Shown here: piece after piece, positions 8,989-16,043 of the stretch | How positions within the stretch are numbered: position 1 is the stretch's first letter | Layout of the letters: each line of letters starts with the position of its first letter | Assembly (NCBI GenBank): GCA_934717185.1 | Contig: CAKUYQ010000016.1 | Location: 5,040-69,039 of the forward strand | DNA: 64,000 bases | DNA from: an uncultured Bacteroidales bacterium | Lineage (GTDB): Bacteria; Bacteroidota; Bacteroidia; Bacteroidales; UBA932 | Reading direction: 5' to 3' | Position numbers and translations under genes: made by a program | Notes under the pieces: model-generated | The model's database searches: none | What the model was told of the DNA's origin: nothing | Seen by the model: only the letters and a program-made list of their open reading frames with translations

Positions 8989-10545
8989 TTAATTTTCTAC
9001 AGAAATTGTAAAATCTTTATTGTACACGATATTCTTTGTTCCGGTGTTAAAGAATCCTGCATAATATCCAAAGTTGCTTTTGATTACAAAATTGGATTGA
9101 AACGCATTGTAGTCCCCATGCAGTCTTGCATAAGCCATATAGAATATGATATCGTATCCCTGAAAGGCGTATGGAGTAGGATATGTATTGTACAGAGCCT
9201 TATACCTCTCTACAAAAGACTTTGTCTGCGGATTGTCATAATCTACATAGTATGGCAGGGAGAGGTGCAGGTTAAGCTGATGCAGCTGGTAGATATCCAA
9301 GACCTCAAAATTTTTCCATTTAGGCATCCCAAACAACATTATAGGTCTCTCCTCTGTATTAAGAAGTGACAGATTTCTAATGGCATCGCTTACAAAAGCC
9401 TCATTGTTAGACGGTACTATTACTATATTCATAATACGGTCTCTAAGAAGATTCTTTATTCTGCCCTCTACGGCCCTCCCCTCCAAAATATTGTAATGAA
9501 GCGAGCTGTAGCCTATATGCCTTTCGCTCAAACCTTTTGCAATGCTGTTCACATACAGCGAATCTGTATTGCCGCTTTCGTATATTATGACAACATTGGC
9601 AAAACTTCTGCTAAACTTGTCTGCGATATTATCAACTATTGAGTTGAGCTGGTGTTTAAGATCTGTGGGTATCTGTACAAATCTGTTGTAATGTGCGGCT
9701 AAAGAGGCTGCATTATGGTCCATAGGAGAAACCAAGATGGTTCGGCCCTCAATGTATGGATGAATTGTCTCCAATTCGGCTTTTTTAACCGGGCCTATAA
9801 CAATATCTTTTGCAGAAAACCTGCCGCTCTGCCCTATATCATCTATAGAGTTATAATCTCTCTGGTCTATTACATCCAATGAGACATCTACACCAAGAGA
9901 GGAGAGTGAATCCAATGCAAGGAGCGAACCAGCATAGAAGTCCATGAAGTTTGAGTTGAGATTGGCTGTGTCATTAGAATTGAATGGGAGAATTAGAGCG
10001 ATATCTGTTTTTCTACCATACAGATCCGTTGTAAGGTTCTCATTGGTAAAAAACTGATCAGCTGTTGCGTTAACATTCTCCGTTTCATTCAAGGCTGTGC
10101 TATCTGCATGCAATTCCGTCTCATTATCATTTTTTACCTCATTGCTACTCTCTTTGCTCTCGGCCTCTTCATTAGATCTTCTCAGTGCGAGAGCTATGCG
10201 CTCCTGTCTCGACAATCTCCTTTTCCTCTTGGACTCCTGCTTGCCGCTGCTCTTTTCATCAACGTTACCGCTTTGGTTGCTGCTTTGAGACAATTTGTCG
10301 GGAATATAAAGAATCATACCTGTCTTTAAGCCGTTGCCTAACACAGGGTTATTCTCTACAATCTCCTTTATGGAAACGTTATACGCCTTGGAGATAGAGT
10401 AGAGAGTCTCGCTTTGCTGCACATTGTGGACATATACAACAACTCCATCTTTCTTTATCTTGTCTTGCGCTATTTTCACATTGGTCTGGGCAGGTGCCGC
10501 GATTGTAACGGCAAGTATAATTGCCAAGGCATATAAACGTCTCAT
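8989..10545 (-). CDS. LysM protein with periplasmic-binding (type 1) fold
   Basis: A secreted or periplasmic protein of 518 residues. A signal peptide (RRLYALAIILAVTIAAPAQ) is followed by one LysM repeat at about 36-82 (VQQSETLYSISKAYNVSIKE ... LKTGMILYIP), which binds peptidoglycan glycan strands. A basic/Ser-rich linker follows (about 90-165). The rest (about 175-515) resembles the type 1 periplasmic-binding fold: DIALILPFNSND near its start, then VIGPVKKAELETI and VVIIYESGNTD. This architecture is seen in Bacteroidetes and resembles LpoA/LppC-like regulators of cell-wall synthesis. It starts 20 bp after purC. The ligand is unknown. Confidence 0.82.
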   Translation of the reverse strand: MRRLYALAIILAVTIAAPAQTNVKIAQDKIKKDGVVVYVHNVQQSETLYSISKAYNVSIKEIVENNPVLGNGLKTGMILYIPDKLSQSSNQSGNVDEKSSGKQESKRKRRLSRQERIALALRRSNEEAESKESSNEVKNDNETELHADSTALNETENVNATADQFFTNENLTTDLYGRKTDIALILPFNSNDTANLNSNFMDFYAGSLLALDSLSSLGVDVSLDVIDQRDYNSIDDIGQSGRFSAKDIVIGPVKKAELETIHPYIEGRTILVSPMDHNAASLAAHYNRFVQIPTDLKHQLNSIVDNIADKFSRSFANVVIIYESGNTDSLYVNSIAKGLSERHIGYSSLHYNILEGRAVEGRIKNLLRDRIMNIVIVPSNNEAFVSDAIRNLSLLNTEERPIMLFGMPKWKNFEVLDIYQLHQLNLHLSLPYYVDYDNPQTKSFVERYKALYNTYPTPYAFQGYDIIFYMAYARLHGDYNAFQSNFVIKSNFGYYAGFFNTGTKNIVYNKDFTISVEN

Positions 10546-10565
10546 AATAAGTGTACTATATTAAA

Positions 10566-11519
10566 TTACATAAGTCTTGCGAGCATGTTCTTCACATTTG
10601 TTTCAATACGCTCGTAAACATTGTTGTTGTATGGAGCCTTCTTGAACTCCTCACCTGTAATATGCTCGTAAAGCTCTATATATCTGTTTGAAATAGACTC
10701 AACTATCTCGTCTGTCATCTCGGGAACCTTCTGCCCGGGTTGTCCGCTGAATCCGTTGTCCATAAGCCATTCGCGAACAAACTCCTTGGACAACTGCCTC
10801 TGCGGCTCCCCTTTGGCAAATCTCTCCTCGTACCCGTCCGAGTAGAAATATCGGCTGCTGTCCGGAGTGTGAATCTCATCAATAAGATAGATCTCTCCAT
10901 CCTTCAAGCCAAACTCATATTTTGTATCTACAAGAATCAATCCCCTTTTGGCGGCAATCTCTGTGCCTCTCTTGAACAGGGCCAGCGAAATCTCCTCCAA
11001 CTTCTCATAAACATCCTTTGCAACTATCCCCTTTGCAATAATCTCCTCCTTGGAAATATCCTGGTCATGCCCGCCAATCTCGGCCTTTGTAGTAGGGGTG
11101 ATTATAGGGTGGGCAAACCTCTCGTGCTCTCTCATTCCATCCGGAACAGGCACTCCGCAAATCTCTCTTGCTCCGCTCTTGTATGTTCTCCAAGAACTTC
11201 CTGTAAGATAACCTCTTACAATCATCTCAACAGGCAGGCTTTCACATCTGTGTCCAACAGTAACCATAGGATCCGGTGATGCAATCTTCCAGTTCTTTAC
11301 AATATCCTGCGTATCATCCAAAAATTTTGAAGCTATCTGGTTCAATACCTGTCCCTTGTATGGAATCCCCTTTGGCAGTACAACGTCAAAGGCAGATATT
11401 CTGTCTGTGGCAACCATAACCATCAGCTTGTTGTCAATTGTATAGACATCCCTCACCTTTCCAACATATTTGGAGGTCTGTTTGGAAAAATCAAATTCTG
11501 TAGATGTAATGGATTTCAT
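10566..11519 (-). CDS. purC: Phosphoribosylaminoimidazole-succinocarboxamide synthase PurC
   Basis: ATP-dependent ligase joining CAIR and aspartate to give SAICAR in purine synthesis. The N-terminal GKVRDVYTIDNKLMVMVATD and DRISAFDVVLPKGIPYKGQV are the family signature, followed by PVEMIVRGYLTGSSW and the C-terminal DEIHTPDSSRYFY substrate loop. At 317 aa it is the long form common in Bacteroidetes and yeast-type enzymes, not the 237-residue E. coli form. The LysM gene follows 20 bp later in the same direction. purA of the same pathway is at 62 kb but in a separate unit. Confidence 0.97.
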   Translation of the reverse strand: MKSITSTEFDFSKQTSKYVGKVRDVYTIDNKLMVMVATDRISAFDVVLPKGIPYKGQVLNQIASKFLDDTQDIVKNWKIASPDPMVTVGHRCESLPVEMIVRGYLTGSSWRTYKSGAREICGVPVPDGMREHERFAHPIITPTTKAEIGGHDQDISKEEIIAKGIVAKDVYEKLEEISLALFKRGTEIAAKRGLILVDTKYEFGLKDGEIYLIDEIHTPDSSRYFYSDGYEERFAKGEPQRQLSKEFVREWLMDNGFSGQPGQKVPEMTDEIVESISNRYIELYEHITGEEFKKAPYNNNVYERIETNVKNMLARLM

Positions 11520-11599
11520 ATTATTATTTTTTAACGCTTACTAAAAATTAAACAAATTCTATAAATGTCCCGCTTCTGTCCCCCTCTTGTCTTTTCCTA

Positions 11600-12736
11600 T
11601 CATCTGCTTCCCGACAAATCTTTTTTGTAAAACTCTATAAGTCTGTTGCAGAAGGTTTTCCAAGACAACTCCTCCTTAACCCGCTCAATATTCTTTACAT
11701 ACTCCTCCCTAAGGGAGCTGTTGTCAAAATAGCTCTTTATGGCATTGGCTATAGTCTCCTTCCTGCAATCCTTTATTATCATGCCGGTACCCTTGTCGCC
11801 AATGGTCTCCTTAAGACCTCCAACATCTGTTGTAATCATCGGGAGGTTAAAATTAAAACAGATGGAACTTATGCCGCTTTGAGTGGCAGACCTGTAAGGC
11901 AGCACACATACATCGGATGCAGAGAAATATGGTGATACGCAACTATCCTTAATGTAGCTTGTAGTTACACTTATGTTATCTCTGTAAGGAGAGCTGTCTA
12001 TTAATGCCTCATATTTATCAAAACTGCCGTATGGTTCTCCTGCAATGATAAGTTGGTAGGAGCCGTCCAAAAGATTAAAAGCCTCTATAAGCAGATCCAA
12101 CCCTTTGTACTCTCTTATAAGCCCAAAAAAGAGAATATTCCTTTTATTGGGTTTTATTCCCAACTGTCTGCAAGCCTGTTCTTTGGAGATCTTTGCTCCA
12201 AAATGGGAGTAGAGTGGGTGAGGGGTAACCAAAACAGGCTTCTCTCTGTCGAACGAAAGAAGATCATTCCTTACAGCGTCACACAACACCACAAAGCCGT
12301 TGTTGGGCTTTAAGAACCATTTGGTAAACGGACGGTCAAAAAAATGCGGCTCATGCGGAATAACATTATCCAAAATGGAAACAACCTTGCAATCTCTTCC
12401 AACATGTCTCGCAACATAACCCAATGACGGAGCAAACCAACTCATCCAATACCTCATTATAAGAAGATCCGGATTAAATCTCCTAATAGCCTTTGCAGTA
12501 GAGATATATGTAAAAGGATTTGCCGTATCCAATAGAGCACAAGACTCTACCGGTACGGCATCATCATCTTTCGTAACATATTGAGTCTTACCCGGAAAGA
12601 GAATGTCTGGATACTGTCTCTTAAAATTAAAAGCTTTTACAGAATGCTCCTTTCCCAGTTCCTGCATCAAATATGTGTTAAACTGAGAAATACCACCTCT
12701 GTACGGGTAAAAGCAGGATAATATTGCTATTCTCAA
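11600..12736 (-). CDS. Glycosyltransferase family 4-like, TTG start
   Basis: A cytoplasmic or membrane-associated GT-B glycosyltransferase of 378 residues. The N terminus RIAILSCFYPYRGGISQFN is the nucleotide-sugar GT4 opening, and the C-terminal half has NKRNILFFGLIREYKGLDLL and a later ASDVCVLPYRSATQSGISS that matches the donor-binding E-x7-E region. The only start that includes the first beta strand is TTG at 12734..12736, immediately after the TAG of the upstream Skp-like gene, so translation is likely coupled. No polysaccharide cluster surrounds it; donor and acceptor are unknown. Confidence 0.85.
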   Translation of the reverse strand: MRIAILSCFYPYRGGISQFNTYLMQELGKEHSVKAFNFKRQYPDILFPGKTQYVTKDDDAVPVESCALLDTANPFTYISTAKAIRRFNPDLLIMRYWMSWFAPSLGYVARHVGRDCKVVSILDNVIPHEPHFFDRPFTKWFLKPNNGFVVLCDAVRNDLLSFDREKPVLVTPHPLYSHFGAKISKEQACRQLGIKPNKRNILFFGLIREYKGLDLLIEAFNLLDGSYQLIIAGEPYGSFDKYEALIDSSPYRDNISVTTSYIKDSCVSPYFSASDVCVLPYRSATQSGISSICFNFNLPMITTDVGGLKETIGDKGTGMIIKDCRKETIANAIKSYFDNSSLREEYVKNIERVKEELSWKTFCNRLIEFYKKDLSGSR

Positions 12737-13327
12737 CTATTTTGTTTTAGATTTTACATACTCCTCGTTCAAACCTACAAGAACATTGTTGGTAATGTCA
12801 AGCTGCGAATTGCCAACTATAACCGTATTTGTACTTCCGCTGGTTGTAAGGATAAGTGCATAATTGTGCTCTGCATTATACTTCTCAACGTAAGTCTGGA
12901 TGGCATCCATAACCTTGTTAAGCATAACCTGCTGCTCCTCCGCCATCTCCATGCTCTTTTGCTGTCTCAGGCCCTCAAGAGACTGCTGGCGTTGGTATAG
13001 CTGCTGTTGCTGCTCCTCTGCCTGTGCACGAGTCAGCAACCCTTTGTTTATCTTGGTCTCAAAATCCTTGGCCGCACTTTCAAATGCCCGTCCCTTCTTG
13101 TTGAGGTCTTCCTGAATAACCTGTGCTTTAGCTTCAAGCTCAGACTTAAGATCGTTGAACATGTCGTAGTTGTTTACCAAAGAATCCATCTGAATGTAGA
13201 CAATGCTCCCCGAAGGTGCTACAGTGGCAGTCTCAACTGAGGCAGCCGCCTTTGTGTCTGAGGCCGTGTTATTGTTACAAGAAACAAGAATTGTTGCAAG
13301 CGCAACAGCTAGAATTGCTTTTTTCAT
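12737..13327 (-). CDS. Skp/OmpH-like lipoprotein
   Basis: A 196-residue protein with lipobox TILVSC (Cys 17) and a core of about residues 40-190 with the Skp/OmpH pattern: strand SGSIVYIQMDSLVNNYDMF, two long Gln/Glu-rich helices forming the tentacle coiled coil (AEEQQQQLYQRQQSLEGLRQ), then a return strand YALILTTSGSTNTVIVG. Skp proteins hold unfolded outer-membrane proteins in the periplasm; this one is lipid-anchored, unlike the two soluble paralogues after bamA. It has its own promoter and its stop abuts the TTG start of the glycosyltransferase. Confidence 0.88.
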   Translation of the reverse strand: MKKAILAVALATILVSCNNNTASDTKAAASVETATVAPSGSIVYIQMDSLVNNYDMFNDLKSELEAKAQVIQEDLNKKGRAFESAAKDFETKINKGLLTRAQAEEQQQQLYQRQQSLEGLRQQKSMEMAEEQQVMLNKVMDAIQTYVEKYNAEHNYALILTTSGSTNTVIVGNSQLDITNNVLVGLNEEYVKSKTK

Positions 13328-13372
13328 ATTATTTATTTGTTAATTATTTAACATCCCTATGCATACAACCTG

Positions 13373-13401
13373 CAAATATAGCAATAATTATGCTATTTCA
13401 A
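13373..13401 (-). promoter_or_regulatory. Promoter for the Skp-like lipoprotein gene
   Basis: Minus strand TATATTTG at 13373..13380 fits the -7 consensus exactly, with TTG at 13399..13401 after an 18-bp spacer. The -33 element lies inside the last codons of pdxJ. The start codon is about 45 bp downstream. Confidence 0.6.
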
Positions 13402-14106
13402 TCTGTCCAAGTATTCTTTTATAGTCTGCTCAAGCCCTAAGTAGAGCGCGTCACATATAAGTGCGTGCCCAATGGAGACCTCATCTAACCAATTTATAGT
13501 TTGATGAAAATATCTCAGATTGTCTAAGTTGAGGTCGTGGCCGGCGTTTAGCCCCAATCCGCATCTGCGGGCCTCCTCTGCCGCCTTAAGATAAGGCTCT
13601 ATGGCTTTTTCCCTGTTAGCAGAGTAGTTTTTTGCGTAAGCCTCGGTATAAAGTTCAACCCTGTCGCAACCGCACTCCGCTGCATTCGTAACCATCTCAA
13701 CAACAGGATCCACAAAAATGGATACCCTTATGCCGTAACTCTTAAAAAAACTACAGATCTCCTTAAGATAACTCTTGTTCTTAATGGTGTCCCACCCAGC
13801 ATTTGATGTTAACACGTTCTCTGCGTCGGGAACTAAAGTTACCTGATTGGGAATAACCTTGGTAACCAACTCCTTAAAAGAATCTATAGGATTCCCCTCT
13901 ATATTGAATTCTGTTTTAAGCACCGGCCTAATCTCTAATACATCGCTATATCTTATATGTCTTTCATCCGGCCTTGGGTGAACCGTAATACCTTGAGCAC
14001 CAAATTTTTCACAATCAATAGCACATTGCAGGACATTAGGCATGTTGCCACCCCTCGCATTACGGATAGTGGCTATTTTGTTTATGTTAACGCTAAGTTT
14101 AGTCAT
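13393..14106 (-). CDS. pdxJ: Pyridoxine 5'-phosphate synthase PdxJ
   Basis: Condenses 3-amino-1-hydroxyacetone phosphate with deoxyxylulose 5-phosphate to make pyridoxine 5'-phosphate (vitamin B6). The 237-residue TIM-barrel protein shows LSVNINKIATIRNARGG at its start, the phosphate-binding AQGITVHPRPDERHI stretch, and GLGLNAGHDLN near the end, all typical of PdxJ. One substrate, DXP, is the product of the dxs gene at 51.7 kb. It is transcribed alone, with two TTGGTAATCTT direct repeats just upstream. Confidence 0.96.
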   Translation of the reverse strand: MTKLSVNINKIATIRNARGGNMPNVLQCAIDCEKFGAQGITVHPRPDERHIRYSDVLEIRPVLKTEFNIEGNPIDSFKELVTKVIPNQVTLVPDAENVLTSNAGWDTIKNKSYLKEICSFFKSYGIRVSIFVDPVVEMVTNAAECGCDRVELYTEAYAKNYSANREKAIEPYLKAAEEARRCGLGLNAGHDLNLDNLRYFHQTINWLDEVSIGHALICDALYLGLEQTIKEYLDRLK

Positions 14107-14118
14107 AAGTATATCTGT

Positions 14119-14151
14119 TTGGTAATCTTAAAAAAATAACTTGGTAATCTT
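14119..14151. repeat. Direct repeat TTGGTAATCTT x2, 22 bp apart, upstream of pdxJ
   Basis: TTGGTAATCTT occurs at 14119..14129 and 14141..14151, a 22-bp period, close to two helical turns. It lies 12-45 bp upstream of the pdxJ start, in the shared pdxJ/nadK divergent gap. It could be a tandem operator; no regulator is identified. The rest of this 254-bp gap also holds a small GTGCC-ACC-GGCAC hairpin at 14193..14205. Confidence 0.4.
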
Positions 14152-14306
14152 TAATTGTCTTTTTGGTCTATATTTCTTTTCTCATCAGTCATGTGCCACC
14201 GGCACACTCCCTCTTCAAAAAGACATCTATCCTCAAAAATACTGCTAAATCTTTACCAATTTGTTTTTAACGCTTACTTAAAGCAGTACAAAATTATAGA
14301 ATTTTT

Positions 14307-14314
14307 TATATTTG
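14307..14314 (+). promoter_or_regulatory. Possible -7 box for nadK
   Basis: TATATTTG fits TAnnTTTG, 46 bp before the nadK start. No TTG is found 17-20 bp upstream, so this is a partial match. Confidence 0.4.
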
Positions 14315-14360
14315 CATTATCTGAGAGGATAAATTAGGTTGCAGAATAAAAAAAATAAGG

Positions 14361-15278
14361 ATGAAGATTGCACTTTTTGGAAAAAACATAGATGAACGAT
14401 CAATGGGAGATTTCATAAGACTTATGCATCTCCTCAATAATAAACCAAACATAGAGTGGACAGTCTATGCCCCTTTCTATGAAAGATATAAAGAGAAAGT
14501 GCAGTTTCCCAAAGGATCCCTTTTTAATGATTATTCAGATCTGCTTCCTAACAACGATCTTTTTTTGGCCCTTGGTGGAGACGGAACAATTTTGGATTCC
14601 CTTACATTGGTACGAGATAAGGAGATTCCGGTAGCCGGAATCAATTTCGGGCGATTGGGTTTTCTTACAACAGAAAGCGTAGATGAACAGAATCTCTGGA
14701 TGGATGATATACTTAAAAAGAACTACAAGGTTAACAGTAGAACATTGCTACATGTATGTAAGCCGGGTTTGGATTGCGGTATGTACGGTGCGGAAGAGAT
14801 CTACCCGTATGCCCTTAACGAGGTATCCATACAGAGAATAGAGCCGGCAATGTTGGAGATTCATGTAAAGATAGACGGAGAGCCGATACCTGTATATTGG
14901 GCAGACGGAATACTCATAGCTACTGCAACGGGTTCCACAGCCTATTCGCTCAGTGTGGGAGGTCCTGTTGTCACACCGGATTCCAAAGTTCTTATCATAT
15001 CGCCTATTGCACCGCATAACCTTAATGTAAGACCGCTCATAGTGCCGCAATCCTCAATGGTAGAACTCTTTTTCACAGGACGTGTAGATGAGGCGCAGCT
15101 TACAATGGACAACAGATATTTTAAGATTGGGAAAGATGAGCCGGTTGTTGTACGCACGGCAGACTATACGCTTAACTGCATAACACTCAATAATAACTTT
15201 TTCAGAGCGCTGAATGAAAAACTCCTGTGGGGAGAGGATAAAAGGAATATGCGCAAGTCTGCAGGCAGTTTGTTGTAA
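14361..15278 (+). CDS. nadK: NAD kinase NadK
   Basis: ATP-dependent kinase that makes NADP from NAD. The 305-residue protein has the catalytic GGDGT motif in LFLALGGDGTILDSLTLVRD, then AGINFGRLGFLTTES, and the downstream NE-type loop NEVSIQRIEPAMLEIHVKID with ATGSTAYSLSVGGPVVTP, which together define the family. The start is ATG 14361, with MKIALFGKN as first strand. It is divergent from pdxJ. Its 3' end carries the promoter of the following uppS operon. Confidence 0.97.
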   Translation: MKIALFGKNIDERSMGDFIRLMHLLNNKPNIEWTVYAPFYERYKEKVQFPKGSLFNDYSDLLPNNDLFLALGGDGTILDSLTLVRDKEIPVAGINFGRLGFLTTESVDEQNLWMDDILKKNYKVNSRTLLHVCKPGLDCGMYGAEEIYPYALNEVSIQRIEPAMLEIHVKIDGEPIPVYWADGILIATATGSTAYSLSVGGPVVTPDSKVLIISPIAPHNLNVRPLIVPQSSMVELFFTGRVDEAQLTMDNRYFKIGKDEPVVVRTADYTLNCITLNNNFFRALNEKLLWGEDKRNMRKSAGSLL

Positions 15279-15303
15279 TATCCCCAAGCATTCACTATAT
15301 TTG
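15273..15303 (+). promoter_or_regulatory. Promoter of the uppS-bamA-skp-skp operon
   Basis: TTG at 15273..15275, a 20-bp spacer and TATATTTG at 15296..15303 match the Bacteroidetes consensus. The -33 element overlaps the last codons of nadK; the uppS start at 15329 is 25 bp downstream. Confidence 0.6.
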
Positions 15304-15328
15304 CAATTTGTTTGTTTAATTGCCCATT

Positions 15329-16021
15329 ATGAATGATGATATGAAATTGCCGTTGCACGTCTCCATGATAATGGATGGAAACGGGCGTTGGGCCAAAGAA
15401 AAGGGGAAAGAGAGGCTGTTTGGTCATGCAGAGGGGATAGAGAGCGTACGAGCATGCACGGAGTATGCTGTAGAGAGAGGTATAAAGTATCTCAGCCTGT
15501 TTGCTTTTTCCACGGAGAATTGGAACCGGCCTGTAGAGGAGGTTGAGGGGCTTATGCGAATGATGATAAAGGCAATATCCAATGAAACGCCAACATTTGT
15601 GAAAAACGGAATAAGGTTTAGAGTCATAGGAGATTTTTCTGGACTTTCACAAGAGCTGCAACAGGAGATAGAAGATTGTCAAAAACTTACAGAAAAGTTT
15701 AGCAATCTCACACTTATAGTTTTTTTGAGCTATAGCGGAAAATGGGATATCCTGCAAGCTGCAAGAAAGGCGGCACAGGCAGGAAAGAGTGATATTTCAG
15801 AGAAGGATTTTGAATCCTACCTGAGTACTGCCGGTATTCCGGACCCTGATCTGATTATCAGGACAAGCGGAGAGCAGAGAATCAGCAACTACATGCTTTG
15901 GCAAGCGGCTTATTCGGAGCTTTACTTTACAAAAACACTTTGGCCTGATTTTCGCAAAAATGAGTTCCGTCTCGCTTTAGAGGAGTACGCATCCAGGAGC
16001 AGACGCTTTGGAAAAATATAA
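15329..16021 (+). CDS. uppS: Undecaprenyl diphosphate synthase UppS (cis-prenyltransferase)
   Basis: Makes the C55 lipid carrier for peptidoglycan and polysaccharide assembly from FPP and IPP. The catalytic MIMDGNGRWAK motif carries the essential Asp; FAFSTENWNRP, PDLIIRTSGEQRISNYMLWQ and YSELYFTKTLWPDF complete the signature. The chosen start is ATG 15329; the frame could be opened three codons earlier at a TTG. It is about 231 aa. bamA follows 22 bp downstream, linking lipid-carrier and outer-membrane assembly in one transcript, a common Bacteroidetes arrangement. Confidence 0.96.
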   Translation: MNDDMKLPLHVSMIMDGNGRWAKEKGKERLFGHAEGIESVRACTEYAVERGIKYLSLFAFSTENWNRPVEEVEGLMRMMIKAISNETPTFVKNGIRFRVIGDFSGLSQELQQEIEDCQKLTEKFSNLTLIVFLSYSGKWDILQAARKAAQAGKSDISEKDFESYLSTAGIPDPDLIIRTSGEQRISNYMLWQAAYSELYFTKTLWPDFRKNEFRLALEEYASRSRRFGKI

Positions 16022-16043
16022 TAACTATTGCATTAACAATTCA

